DNA of 64,000 nucleotides, taken from CAWAHD01 sp963781785 (GTDB taxonomy: Bacteria > Planctomycetota > Planctomycetia > Isosphaerales > Isosphaeraceae). The translations under genes and the position numbers were made by a program. Under the pieces are notes generated by a model. The model saw only the letters and a list, made by a program, of their open reading frames with translations, ran no database searches and had not been told where the DNA came from. Within the stretch, counting starts at the first letter, position 1; each line of letters opens with the position of its first letter. The DNA lies in the NCBI GenBank assembly GCA_963781785.1, contig CAWAHD010000002.1, positions 1,922,001 to 1,986,000 on the forward strand, read 5' to 3'. This document shows positions 46,741 through 57,052 of this stretch, piece after piece.

Positions 46741-48213
46741 TCAGGCATGGAGCAGCGGCGGCGAATGCCGATAGAGCATGTTGGGAGCGTCGAGATGGTA
46801 CTTGTGCAGCTTGTTATAGAGCGTCATCCGGCTGATTCCCAGGGCGGCAGCCGCGCGGCGACGATTGTTCCCGTGTCGTTCCAGCGCTTCGGTGATGCGG
46901 CGAATCTCGGCTTCTTCTTTGGCTTCCGTCGTCGACGAGAGCGTGTGTGGATTCGAGACTTGCTCCGAAGCCAGCGCCTCGGTCTGTCGGCCCTTGACTT
47001 CGGCGCGGTTCGAAACCTGGCCAGGCAGATCGTCCAGTCCGATGGATTCTCCATTCGAAACCGCAACGGCCCGTTCGACGACGTTCCGTAGCTCACGAAC
47101 GTTTCCCGGCTACTGATAGGCAACCAGCGCAAGCAGGACCTCAGGAGTCATCCCGACGAACCGTCGTTGCGATTTTCTGGAGAACATCTCCAGGAACTCG
47201 CGACTCAATTCCTGAATGACCTCGCGCCCGTGTGCACGCAACGGCGGAACCTCGATGGAGATCACGTTGAGCCGGAAGAACAGGTCGGAGCGGAATCGAC
47301 CGGCCTGAACCTCCTTTTCCAGCGGACGATTGCTGGCAACAATCAACCGAGCTCGCATGGGCTGCGTCTTGTTCGATCCGACCGGTTCGAACACGCGCTC
47401 TTCGACAGCCCTGAGCAGTTTGGCCTGGAGTGGTGGCATGAGCGAATCGATCTCATCGAGGAACAAGGTCCCGTCACTCACCTCCGCGAATTTTCCGATG
47501 CGAACCGCGTCGGCGCCCGTGAATGCACCCTTGGCGTGCCCGAACATCTCGCTCTCGATCAGGCTGCCCGACAGAGCACCGCAGTTTACGACGAGGAACG
47601 GCTTGTGCCGGCGCGGAGACAACTCGTGGATCAGCCGCGCCAGTCGGCTCTTACCCGACCCTGTCTCCCCCTCCAGGAGTACGGTCGATGAGAGCGGCGC
47701 CACACGACTGACCAGATTGGCCACCTGCTCGCCCACAGAATTGGCCGTATAAAGAAACGCCTCGCTCGATCCCAGAGTTCGAAGCTCGCGATCGGCCCGT
47801 GCGGGTTTTGTCGCGGTACCCAACTCCCTCCGCCGTAGGATCCGTAGAGCTTGCATCTCGACCAGGAAGGCGACCTGGTTGAAGTCGAGCGGCCGGGGTA
47901 AATAATCAATCGCGCCAAATAGCAGCGAGTCGCGAGCCTCGGACGCGCGGTATCGATCGCAGACAATGAGCAAAGCCCCCGCCGAGCCGCGGTCCATGAA
48001 GTACGCGCGCATCCGAGCAATGTCGCGGATCTCGTCGCCCTCCCGCAGGTGAACGATCACCAGCGCCAGATCATCGTCGGCTGCCCTGGCAGAGGCATCG
48101 TCCAACCGAGGAACAACCTCAACGGCGGAACGTCCCGTCGAATGCACCGCTTCGCTCAGGAAGCGGATCAGGCCGGCGTCATCGCCGACGAGCAGCGTCG
48201 TTGGGCTCTTCAT
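46741..48213 (-). CDS. Sigma-54 activator with degenerate receiver domain, in-frame TAG
   Basis: About 490 residues. The N-terminal receiver-like domain lacks the usual phospho-Asp (LVIVHLREGD) and the switch Lys (YLPRPLD). The AAA+ domain has Walker A GETGSGKSRLA, the sigma-54 contact loop FGHAKGAFTGAD, and GTLFLDEID. An amber codon (47110-47112) sits exactly where the family has Trp in the WPGNVREL motif; beyond it the frame is open through PGNVRELRNVVERAV to a Fis-type helix-turn-helix (NRRRAAAALGISRMTLYNKL) and a stop at 46741. It is divergent from the Tad secretin. Confidence 0.85.
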
Positions 48214-48800
48214 TGATGGTCTCCAATAAGCACGACCTTCATCGTTCCGAGACTCAATCATTGAGCCTATCGACCATGCACACAATCTCGACGTCGGGTA
48301 TAAAAAAAAACTCGCTCGTGCCGCAACGTGCACGTGCGAGGCCCGCCAGGACCGGCGCATATGACCCGTCGCGAGCCATATGAGCGTTACAAGTAAGCCT
48401 AGTTAAGATGGATCCCGAAGTCAATAGGGGCGTTCCGCTGTCGATGTCGGGATTTCCCCGGCGAGTGGATCTCAGGATCCGCACGAACGACGATCGCGTT
48501 GGCGATCCAAGTCACTTTGATTACTCATGTTGCTAGATGCTACGCGGTCCCGTTACTTGCCGAAATGCGGCTCGTTCTGCGTGCAATCGAGGAACCGAGC
48601 CGGGCGTTCCGAATTTCGATGCTTGGGTGCACTTGCTCAGGAATCGCCAATTGATACACGCTATATTATACCGCACGCAAAGTTGACGCCCAGAAAGGCA
48701 TTGGATCGGGTGAGTGCGCGTAAAGCGAGACGTGCATGCTACCGATAAGGACGAGTGGGATAATAAGAGTTTTGTCGGTAAGACGGGAAGGATCGTGCAA
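48214..48800. promoter_or_regulatory. Divergent intergenic region, activator / Tad secretin
   Basis: 587 bases between divergent genes and free of supported coding. The AT-rich stretch around 48640-48690 (ATTGATACACGCTATATTAT) resembles a promoter facing the secretin. I did not find a convincing sigma-54 -24/-12 pair. Confidence 0.5.
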
Positions 48801-50673
48801 ATGCCACCGGACTTACGAGTTCTGCGAACACGAGCAGACCTCCGGTGGTGCCTCGCGGTTGGGGCACTCGCTTGGGTGCTGGCCGCGGCCCAATCCCCTG
48901 CCGCGCCACGTCTTCGACGATCAGCACCCAGTGGAGACTCTACCTCTGCCGCCCCTCCCGGACGGACTCGACGGGCAAGAGGACGCGCTCGTGCTTCCGA
49001 CCGTCCCGCTCGCACCGCCACGGCCGAAGACGGGCCCTGGTGCGGTTTCGTCGTTTGTCGCCGGGTTCAAAGGCAACGACGCGTTCATCGAGGTGGTTCT
49101 GGGCCAGGGCCGAATCTTGACGACGCGGTCCGACCTTTCGGGCCCGGCAAGCAAGGCAGTGATCGCACTGGGTGACCCCTCGGTGATGGACTTCGTGGTG
49201 CTCAGCCCGCGACAGCTCCGGCTCACCGGTCATCGACTCGGCACGACAGACCTCTCGATCACGATGGCCGACGGGCAGATCGTGAACTTCGAGGTACACG
49301 TGGTCGCCGACCTCAGTCTGCTCGAGATGCGTCTCAAGGCCCTGTTCCCAGACGCCAGCCTGACGCTCAGCCAGGCGAGTGGAAACGTCGTGGTCGAAGG
49401 ACAAGCACGCAGCTCCGCTCAAGTATCCAGAGTTATTCAGATCGTTACATTATTTGTATCTACACTTACTGCGCCAATTCCTGCGGTGCGTAGCGAAGGC
49501 GGCGGCGGCCAGATTGGCGGCGCGGTCTCTCCGAATCAGCTCGCTCCATCGCCAACTCCCGCTGCGCCGGTGCCGCTTGAGAACCCGGCGGCGCTGGTGA
49601 CGCCCGAGCTGCATCCCACGATGACATCGGCCGGTATATTGATGGGCCCGCCTCGTATCATCAACCTGATCCGGATTCCCACCTCGCAGCAGGTGCTCCT
49701 CAAGGTGCGTGTCGCCGAATTGAACCGATCGTCGCTGCGGCGGATCGGTGCGAACTTCCTGGGCGTTGATCCCAAGACCGGCGCCATCATCGGCTCGCAG
49801 ATTGCGGCACCCACCACGGCACTGGGACTGATCGGCCAATCCACCACGCTGCCCCAGGCGAAGGGACGGCAACTTTTCGGCGCCGCGGAGCTTCCCGCGG
49901 TCACCAACACCACGGTCTTTGGAATTTTTCAGGACAATCAATTCGAGTTCATGTTGAGCGCACTGAGGCAGAACGCCCTGGTGAAGATCCTCGCCGAGCC
50001 GAATCTCGTTGCCCTGAGCGGCCAGCGAGCGAGTTTTCTGGCTGGTGGCGAGTTCCCGGTGCCGATCCCGCAAGTGAGTGGCAGCGGCGTCGCGCCGACC
50101 ATTACCGTTACGTTCAAGCGATTTGGGGTGTTGCTCGATTTTCTGCCGACGATTATCGATGACGACGTGATTCGCCTGGCCGTCGCACCCGAGGTGAGCG
50201 CGATCGACGACTCGATCGCAGTCACGCTGGTCGCCGGCGGCAGCCCCGTCCCGGGTCTGAACACCCGCAAGGCCTAGACGACCGTCGAGCTGCGCCAAGG
50301 ACAGACGCTCGCCATCGCCGGCCTGCTCCAGCTCGAGCTTGACGGAACGACGACGCGCGTTCCGTACCTGGGCGACTTGCCCATTATCGGCCCATTCTTC
50401 AGCAATACCCAGGGACAACGGACCGAGAAAGAGCTGGTCGTGCTCGTCACCCCGTACCTGGTCGAGCCGATGCACAAAGCACAGGTCCCGTACGGGCCTG
50501 GCGACGAGGTCAAGGAGCCGAGCGACCTGGAGCTCTACTTGCTGAACCGGATCGAGGGGAGGACGGGCCGGGATGTCCGGTCGACCACCTCATGGGACGA
50601 CCCATTCCATGTCACGCACGTTCTCGATCTGGAGAAGAACTACGTGGCCGGGCCAAGCGGGTTCTCGCAATGA
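48801..50673 (+). CDS. Tad/Flp pilus secretin (RcpA/CpaC-like), frame break and in-frame TAG
   Basis: The start at 48801 has a GGAAGGA ribosome site and a signal peptide (WCLAVGALAWVLAAA). A frame break at about 48890-48900 leads into NPLPRHVFDDQHPVE. The pilus-type N-domain contains ILTTRSDLSGPASKAVIALG and NVVVEGQARSSAQVSRVIQ. The secretin domain contains VLLKVRVAELNRSSLRRIGA, ALVKILAEPNLVALSGQRAS and FLAGGEFPVPI. A TAG at 50275-50277 interrupts NTRKA/TTVELRQG, after which GQTLAIAGLL and EKELVVLVTPYLVEP complete the family end. Forms the outer-membrane channel for Flp pili. Confidence 0.9.
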
Positions 50674-51530
50674 AAGCCGGGTGCCGCGCGGTTGAAAAAA
50701 CGATGCGCGAAGGGAGCGAACGGGTCATGGTGACGGCAAAGCTCCGGATCGGGACGCTGGCGATTTCTCTCCTGTTGTCGCTCGGTCTGGCTGGGCGAGC
50801 CGCGGCACAGCCTCCGGTGGCCACTCCGCCCTATCCGCCCTGGAACGGCCGTCAGGACGCTTTCCCGCCCGGCGGGGCCGCCAGCGCACCCGGCCAGACT
50901 CTCACCGACGACTGCGACAAGCATCGCGGTCCGATCCGAGGGATGCTGCATAGAGCCCATTGCAAGCGCTGCATGGAGCGAAAGCTCCTGGGTTTCCGCG
51001 AAGAATTCAACGAATGGCCCCTCGGAGCCGCGCTCTACGCAAACTGCCAGGCTCAGGTCGCCAACGGGGATGCCGCCCGGATGACCTTTTATCGATACGA
51101 CTTCGTTGACGGCACGGCCCGCCTGAACATTCAAGGGATGGACAAGCTCCAGGAGATCAAGGCGATGCTGCCAATGAGCTTTGCCCCTGTGCTCGTCGAG
51201 CGAACTCCGGCCCGACCCACCCTCGCCGACGCCCGGCGGGCGATGCTTCTGGCCGAGTTGTCGCGCGGTGAGTTCCCGGTTCCCAAGGAACGCGTGGTTG
51301 TCGGCAAACCGATCCCGATCGGCCGCGGCGGGTCCGAGGCCGCGATCATTTCGACGAACCAGATGATGGGGGTCTTATCCGGCACGGGCTTCAGGACGGG
51401 GATGATGATGGGAGCCGGAGGCGGAATGGGCGGGGGCGGCATGCCGACCGGATTTGACATGTCTGGTATGACGGGCAACGCGGTCCTCGGGGGGCAGTCC
51501 GGAGGGATGGGCTCGGCCATGGTGCCCTGA
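50670..51530 (+). CDS. Exported protein of unknown function in the Tad unit
   Basis: 286 residues; the ATG overlaps the secretin stop by four bases. A signal or membrane segment (ISLLLSLGLAGRAAAQ, about residues 33-48) is followed by a Cys-rich part (CDKHRG, CKRCMERKL) and a Gly/Met-rich tail (MMMGAGGGMGGGGMP). The position suggests a role in pilus export. No family recognised. Confidence 0.72.
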   Translation: MKAGCRAVEKTMREGSERVMVTAKLRIGTLAISLLLSLGLAGRAAAQPPVATPPYPPWNGRQDAFPPGGAASAPGQTLTDDCDKHRGPIRGMLHRAHCKRCMERKLLGFREEFNEWPLGAALYANCQAQVANGDAARMTFYRYDFVDGTARLNIQGMDKLQEIKAMLPMSFAPVLVERTPARPTLADARRAMLLAELSRGEFPVPKERVVVGKPIPIGRGGSEAAIISTNQMMGVLSGTGFRTGMMMGAGGGMGGGGMPTGFDMSGMTGNAVLGGQSGGMGSAMVP

Positions 51531-51543
51531 AGGAGGAGAGCCG

Positions 51544-52426
51544 ATGCGATCGGAAACGATCTGGTCGCGCATCGTTCGCGCTGGCTCTGCTTTGCCTGGC
51601 GACGGGATGCCAGCAGGCAAATCGAAGCGCAACGCGGAAATCACCCCTTGCGACCACTACCGAGCGGATCAGCCCGCGCCAGGATGCCAATGTGCAGGTG
51701 GCGCTGGGCCGCACTGCCGAGCAGGCCGGAGATCTCGACACGGCCATGGCGGCATATACGGAAGCACTCAAGAACGACCGTCATCGCGCCGACGCCAACC
51801 AGCGTCTCGCGGTCGTGCACGACCGCCTGGGCCGATTCCAGGAATCAGCCCACTACTACGCCAAGGCGCTGGCCGAGGCCCCGGGCGATGCCGAGATCTT
51901 CTGCGACAAAGGTTACAGCCTTTACCTTCAGCGGCGCTGGGCCGAGGCGGACATCTGCCTGCGGCAGGCGATCGCACTCAAGCCCAAGCTTGCGCGAGCA
52001 CACAACAACCTCGGTCTTCTGCTGGCGCGAGACGACAAGGTGAACGAGGCTCTCGCCGAATTCCGCGCGGCCGGATGCCGCCCCGCCGAAGCGCACCAGA
52101 ATGTGGCATTCGTCATGAGCATGGAGAAACGCTGGGACGAAGCGCGCCGCCAGTACGAGCTGGCGGTCGCGGCGGACCCGTCCTCCGCGACGGCGCGCGA
52201 GCGATTGGCCGAGCTGGGCAAGGTCGCGGACAGGCTCCAGGCAGAGTCGCGGAAGCCACACTTTGATGCCGAAGTCATGGCGGCCTCCGCCATCCGAGAG
52301 CACGCCGGCGATCCCCCCGCCAGCAAGCCTCAGAAGCGCAAGTGGGCCTGGGGCCGCAGGAGGGCTTCCAGCGGCTCGGTCAGTACGAACGATCGAGCCA
52401 ACGACTCGATCGACTCTCCGCGCTGA
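51544..52426 (+). CDS. TadD-like TPR lipoprotein, frame break
   Basis: A GGAGGAG ribosome site sits before the ATG. A break at about 51565-51570 separates MRSETIWS from the lipoprotein signal LALLCLATGC. The body is tetratricopeptide repeats: TEALKNDRHRADANQRLAV, YYAKALAEAPGDAEIF and KPKLARAHNNLGLLLA. TadD proteins assist secretin assembly in Tad systems, which fits the position. The Lys/Arg-rich end overlaps the 3' end of the converging DUF362 gene by 97 bases. Confidence 0.82.
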
Positions 52427-53379
52427 GCAATGTGCCCCTGCGCAATCGGCCCGAGTCGACCGGACGCTGCGGCCAGGTAAAGGATCCGCCACGGGTCGAT
52501 TCCCATCAGCCGCGCGGCCGTCGCGTCGACTGCCGGCAGGTCCGCTCCCATGACGATCGCGCCCAGAGTCCTGGCGGTTCCCATGATCGGGCCGTCGCCC
52601 TCCATGCCGACAATTCCGTCCGCGATCGCGAGGTGGGGACCGACCGTCGCCGTGATGTCGAGGATCGACTCGTTGATCCCCGCGAAATGAAGCACGTTCT
52701 TGGGCCAGCCATAGTAGACACCCGGCATGACGCCGAAGAGGTTTTTCATCGATAACGTCACGCCCGCCCAGTGGTGTGTTTTCAGCTTGGGCATGGAGAC
52801 GATGATGTCGGCGCGGTTCAGGGTCTCCGGCAGCGCGAAACGGCCAAGCGGGGAGAACCGCAGACGGTTCGCAGTGAAGAACACGTCATCGTGGTTGAGG
52901 TCGACGAAGGCAAGTTTCGCCACGGCGAGGGCCTTGCCCAGACCGGACTCGTCGAGCACCCAGTCGGAATCCCGGCAATGTCCTTGCCCCTCTGCGACGA
53001 GGACCTCGCGTGCCCCGAGCGACCGGAATGCCTCGGCTGTCGCGCACACGAGCGCGGGGTGAGTGTTAACGTGGGGCGATTCCCGGCTGGGCTCGACCAG
53101 GTTCGGCTTGAGCAGCACCGACTTACCCGAGACCCAGGCCGATCCGATGCCGAGCTCCACGAGTCCCTCGCGCACCTTCCGCTCGATATCAACATCATAC
53201 GATTCGGCCCTGGCGATATAGACCGCCGATCGTTGAGACCATTCATCAGAGTCGTAGATGATCCTGCCCCAGAGGCCGGCGGCAGCCAGCGCCTCGGCGC
53301 CGCACAAAACGCCGCGCCGCGTGATCATCTTCGATCGGCGCTGGCCGCCGGGAGCGATCATCGTTTCCTCATTCTGCAT
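52330..53379 (-). CDS. DUF362 domain protein with Tat-type signal
   Basis: About 349 residues from the ATG at 53379, overlapping the previous gene by 11 bases. A twin-arginine signal (TRRGVLCGAEALAAAG) is followed by DUF362 motifs: VLLKPNLVEPSRESPHVNTH, VLVAEGQG, and IIVSMPKLKTHHWAGVTLSMKN. The family is often tied to Fe-S or cofactor proteins, but its activity is unknown. No Fe-S cysteine cluster is evident here. Confidence 0.85.
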   Translation of the reverse strand: MQNEETMIAPGGQRRSKMITRRGVLCGAEALAAAGLWGRIIYDSDEWSQRSAVYIARAESYDVDIERKVREGLVELGIGSAWVSGKSVLLKPNLVEPSRESPHVNTHPALVCATAEAFRSLGAREVLVAEGQGHCRDSDWVLDESGLGKALAVAKLAFVDLNHDDVFFTANRLRFSPLGRFALPETLNRADIIVSMPKLKTHHWAGVTLSMKNLFGVMPGVYYGWPKNVLHFAGINESILDITATVGPHLAIADGIVGMEGDGPIMGTARTLGAIVMGADLPAVDATAARLMGIDPWRILYLAAASGRLGPIAQGHIAQRGESIESLARSFVLTEPLEALLRPQAHLRF

Positions 53380-54277
53380 CGAAGAGCTCCAATGCTTTTT
53401 CGCCGGCGGCCAGAAGCAACACCGCCAGCCTCGGAGCGGCGTCTGGACGTGTGACGACCTTGGCGAACGACTCCGCCAACCACCGATTGGCCAGGACGGG
53501 CGCACGGCCCCCCAGGCGCAAACCGAGGATTCCCCAGCCGAGCGAGGCCGCCGCCCGGACGTTCGGCAAGGCAGCCAGCAGATAATCGGCGCCATGCTCG
53601 GCGAGAGTCCGGGACGGCCTGGACCCGGCCAGGGCCAGGAGCGCGATCCCAGTCGGAGCGGGCAGGGGCCGGAGGGTCTGGCCGTAGGTCGCCTTGTTCC
53701 CGCAGTTCCAGCCACCGGTGACGATGGCGCGGTCGCAGAGGAGGCGCAGGCCCTCCTGGACCCTGGCATGGCCGCCCAGCCCCTCGCGCCGAAGCGCCAG
53801 GATGGCCAGCGCCGTCGGCTCGACCCAAGAGTGCGTGCCGTCCACCCAGGGCCAGCCGACGATCGACGGATCGTGCGCGTTAACCGGTCGAGGCCCTTCC
53901 TCCCTGGGCATCGTCGCGCCCGCGTTGCCCAGCAACCACGCCACGGCTCGCGTGCGCTCGTCTTCGTATCCAGGCAGCGCCTTGCACGCGAGCAATCCGT
54001 ACGCAGTTCCCCAACCGGGTTCGGGCAACACTTCGGAGATTCCGAATGAGCCGTTTGGCCTTTGGATCGAGGCGAGCCAGCCAGCCGCGCCGTGGGCCGC
54101 GGCCGCCGTTTCTTCGGGTACGGCTCCGTCATCCGCCGCCCCGAGCGCGAGGATCGCCAGCGCCGTCGGCTCGACGCATGGCTTCAGGCCGCGCCGGTAC
54201 GCCCAGAGTCGGGGGTCCGTTGCCTCCCGAAGGCCGAGCAGGGCGCGAATCGCCGATCCCTTCCAGTCCGCCGTCAT
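53369..54277 (-). CDS. Prenyltransferase/squalene-cyclase-like repeat protein
   Basis: 302 residues of alpha/alpha-toroid repeats: VEPTALAILALGAADDG occurs twice in similar form (VEPTALAILALRREGLG), with GGWNCGNKATYGQTL between. This resembles terpene-cyclase fold proteins but lacks a clear DxDD motif, so it may be a binding scaffold. It overlaps the DUF362 gene by 11 bases, suggesting a joint function. Confidence 0.78.
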   Translation of the reverse strand: MTADWKGSAIRALLGLREATDPRLWAYRRGLKPCVEPTALAILALGAADDGAVPEETAAAAHGAAGWLASIQRPNGSFGISEVLPEPGWGTAYGLLACKALPGYEDERTRAVAWLLGNAGATMPREEGPRPVNAHDPSIVGWPWVDGTHSWVEPTALAILALRREGLGGHARVQEGLRLLCDRAIVTGGWNCGNKATYGQTLRPLPAPTGIALLALAGSRPSRTLAEHGADYLLAALPNVRAAASLGWGILGLRLGGRAPVLANRWLAESFAKVVTRPDAAPRLAVLLLAAGEKALELFDAE

Positions 54278-54395
54278 GGTCGTTGCCTGTCTCGCATCGA
54301 TGCCGCGCGAAAATCAGTCGTTGCCGGGCCCGCGGTCCCCGGGGGCGTCCTGGCCCGGCTTCGCCCGAGCCGGCGAGCATCGGTTGCTTACCGTC

Positions 54396-55646
54396 TCATT
54401 CGACAAGACTAAAAGTATAAGTACTTGCAACCGTGTTGGCCGCAAAATTCACATTGATACCCCCAGTTCCCGAGAAAGTGAGGGTCTTGGTGATGAACTG
54501 CGAGCCGACGACGCCGACGCCGCTGCCGCCGCTCAAGGTCAGCGCGGCATCCGGGAAATAGAAGGTGCCGGTGTTGCTGATATTGGATCCTCCTGACATC
54601 GTGACCCCGGCGGAGTCGGCTCGGTCCTGAAAGATGGTGATCCCGGAATAACTGCCAGTGGTCATCGGGCTGAGCGAGATGTTACCCGTACCGCTCAGGT
54701 TGATCGTCCCTCCGCCTGTGTTGTAGATGAATACACCGTTGCCGACAATGCTGGACGAGCCGCTCATGTTGATCCCGCCGCCGTTGATGTAATAGACGCC
54801 CGGGTTCAAGGTGATGGACGAGGAACCGCTCATGGAGATACCGCCCGTGTAGATGCCCGGGTTCAACGTCCGGGATGTCGTGCCGGAGAGGTTGATCGCG
54901 GAACTGCTCTCGACGGGCATGCCGGTGGAGCTGGGAGCCGCGATATTCGCCAGGGGGTCGGGCACAGTCGCTTGGTTGTAATTTGTGACAGTCGCATTAT
55001 CGGGATTCGTCCCGGAGTAATGAATGCCTCCGGCCAGATCGAGCGCGGGCGCTGTGATCGAACTCGAGCCAGACGAGATGATCGACGAAGCCGAGGTCGA
55101 ATCGACCATGATGCTGCCATTCACTGCGACAACCTGTGTCGTACCCGAGAGTGTCATCGCGGGCCCCGAAGGAGCGAGGAGGAGAATGGCGGCGTTCGAG
55201 TCAGGCGCCTGGGTCGCCTTGGCCACACCCTCGACGGTGACAGACATGGTTGTGACGCCCCAAATTGCGCTGAATGCCGCCGGTTGCGTGAAATGGGCGA
55301 CGGCCTGGACGCAACCCGTCTGGCCGGCGAACGCCGATGGAGCGGACGGCGGAATGTTGATCGTCACGGTCGATGTCTGCCCGCCGGCCGTGTATAGGTT
55401 GGCCGTGGCGATCGTATTCGCCGCGGAGCTGGCGTCACTCACCGATCCTCCCCGAGCCAGCTCCCCCGCGCCTGCCAGCGCGGCGGCGTCGGCGATCGTC
55501 CTTAACTTCGACTGCACAGCGCACTGCATTCCGATGTCGACGGCCACCGCCGCGGCGCCGAAATAGACGGGTGACAGGAGCGCCGTCAGGACCATGATCT
55601 TGCCGGAACGCTTGCAAGAACGGCGTGTGTACAGTTTCGATCGCAT
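54396..55646 (-). CDS. TadG-like pilus assembly protein
   Basis: 416 residues. The N-terminal membrane segment has the TadG/TadE-like pattern SGKIMVLTALLSPVYFGAAA followed by AVDIGMQCAVQSKLRTIADAAALAGA. The long C-terminal part is rich in Gly, Ser and Thr, with repeated SGSSS/NPGVYYING motifs, a beta-helix-like adhesive region (inference). It is the last gene of the leftward Tad unit. Confidence 0.85.
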   Translation of the reverse strand: MRSKLYTRRSCKRSGKIMVLTALLSPVYFGAAAVAVDIGMQCAVQSKLRTIADAAALAGAGELARGGSVSDASSAANTIATANLYTAGGQTSTVTINIPPSAPSAFAGQTGCVQAVAHFTQPAAFSAIWGVTTMSVTVEGVAKATQAPDSNAAILLLAPSGPAMTLSGTTQVVAVNGSIMVDSTSASSIISSGSSSITAPALDLAGGIHYSGTNPDNATVTNYNQATVPDPLANIAAPSSTGMPVESSSAINLSGTTSRTLNPGIYTGGISMSGSSSITLNPGVYYINGGGINMSGSSSIVGNGVFIYNTGGGTINLSGTGNISLSPMTTGSYSGITIFQDRADSAGVTMSGGSNISNTGTFYFPDAALTLSGGSGVGVVGSQFITKTLTFSGTGGINVNFAANTVASTYTFSLVE

Positions 55647-55673
55647 GGAATATTCTCCGCAGGTCTTCCCGCC

Positions 55674-56081
55674 CTAGGGCCTCTCGCTCGTGAACGAAGC
55701 GGAAGCGTGAAGAGTAACAATCATGAAGGTCGACGTGCCAAGCCAGCTCACGCTTGAAAACGGCACGCTCATGGCCAGTGTGATCGGCGTTCCGCCGGCC
55801 GCAGTGGTCGGGTCGGCGGGGGTGAGGGTGATCGTGGTCGTGGGAATTCCCGAGCCGCTGAGTACGGCATTCACCCGCGCCTGGGCGGTGGCCGCTGTGT
55901 TGCCCGGCAGGGCGGCCACGCGGCAACCTTCGCGCGCCGCGTTGTTGAGCACCTGCATCGCCATTCCCAGTCGGGCAAATTCGAGTACGCCCAGAAGAAG
56001 AGACAGGTAGACGGGCAGAACCAAGGCGAATTCGACCGCCGCCGATCCTCTTCGCACCGACGATCGTTTCCGAATGTTCAT
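55674..56081 (-). CDS. TadE-like pseudopilin
   Basis: 135 residues. RRGSAAVEFALVLPVYLSLL is the typical TadE N-terminal segment with the Glu five residues past the cleavage region. LEFARLGMAMQVLNNAAREG follows. TadE is a minor pilin-like protein of Tad systems. It lies between TadC and TadG. Confidence 0.9.
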   Translation of the reverse strand: MNIRKRSSVRRGSAAVEFALVLPVYLSLLLGVLEFARLGMAMQVLNNAAREGCRVAALPGNTAATAQARVNAVLSGSGIPTTTITLTPADPTTAAGGTPITLAMSVPFSSVSWLGTSTFMIVTLHASASFTSERP

Positions 56082-56109
56082 CTTACGCCTCCATCAGATC
56101 GGTGGGCTT

Positions 56110-57021
56110 TCACTGCATCACCGAACCCAAGGCCCGCATGATCTGGAAAAAGGCCGGCCCGAGGATGACCACAAAAATCGCGGGAAAGATGAAGAGCAGG
56201 GTCGGAAACAAGATCTTGGTCCCCGCCTTCTGCGCCAGCTCCTCGGCACGCTGCCGGCGGTCTTGACGGAGAGACTCGGAATGCACCCGCAGTCCCTTGA
56301 CCAGGCTAGCCCCGAATCGCTCGGACTGGGTGATCACCGTGACCAGGCTGCGCAGCTCCGACAGGTCGGTGCGATCCGCCATGTGCTTGATCGCCTCGCT
56401 ATCGTTCAAGCCTAATTGCACCTCGCGCTGCACGATGAGCAGCTCACCGGCCAGAACGGGGTGGGCGGTCCGCAGCTCCTCCGAGATCCGTTGCAGCGCG
56501 GATTGCAGCGTCAGCCCTCCCTCGAGACAGATGGCCATGAGGTCGAGGGCATCGGGAAGAGAGCGCCTGAGCACGCCGCCACGGCGAGATTTGGCGCGAT
56601 CGAGCCAGAAGCTCGGCGCGACCATGCCGATGATTCCCAGGCATCCGCCTGTCAAAACGGCGATCCTGAGCGGGAAAAAACCGAGCAGGCCCAGGATCAG
56701 CCCGACGATGGTCGGGGCCGTCATCAAGAGCACCTTGACACCCAGGTAGACCTGCATCGCCGGCTGGCTGTAGTACCCAGCCTGGACCAGCCGGGTCGTG
56801 AGGAGCGAGCGTTCCTCTCCCTCAGAGGGCTCGATGAGCGTGCCGACCCGGGGAAGTGACCGTGCCAGTTGGCTCGAAAGCTTCCGCTCGGGCACGGACC
56901 CGCCGCGACCGCTCAGCTCGTCGATCCGCGCGTCAACCCGTGTCTTCCGCCCCTTGAACGCGATCCACGCGATCAAGCCCAGGCAGCCGACCAAGAGCAG
57001 CGAGCCGAAGACGATCTTCAT
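56110..57021 (-). CDS. TadC inner-membrane protein (type II secretion F family)
   Basis: T2SS-F domain: LPDALDLMAICLEGGLTLQSALQRI and LRQDRRQRAEELAQKAGTKI with membrane helices before and after. The ATG at 57021 is used; a TTG at 57033 has a better-placed GGGAGG. Works with TadB in the inner-membrane platform. Confidence 0.92.
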   Translation of the reverse strand: MKIVFGSLLLVGCLGLIAWIAFKGRKTRVDARIDELSGRGGSVPERKLSSQLARSLPRVGTLIEPSEGEERSLLTTRLVQAGYYSQPAMQVYLGVKVLLMTAPTIVGLILGLLGFFPLRIAVLTGGCLGIIGMVAPSFWLDRAKSRRGGVLRRSLPDALDLMAICLEGGLTLQSALQRISEELRTAHPVLAGELLIVQREVQLGLNDSEAIKHMADRTDLSELRSLVTVITQSERFGASLVKGLRVHSESLRQDRRQRAEELAQKAGTKILFPTLLFIFPAIFVVILGPAFFQIMRALGSVMQ

Positions 57022-57052
57022 CGAAGCATTCAAGGCGGCCTCCCGCACATCC

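Noticed and set aside
1511..51570. Programmed frameshifting as an explanation for the many broken frames
   Set aside because: Breaks need both +1 and -1 changes, hit unrelated gene families, and lack slippery sites with downstream structures. Sequence error is simpler.
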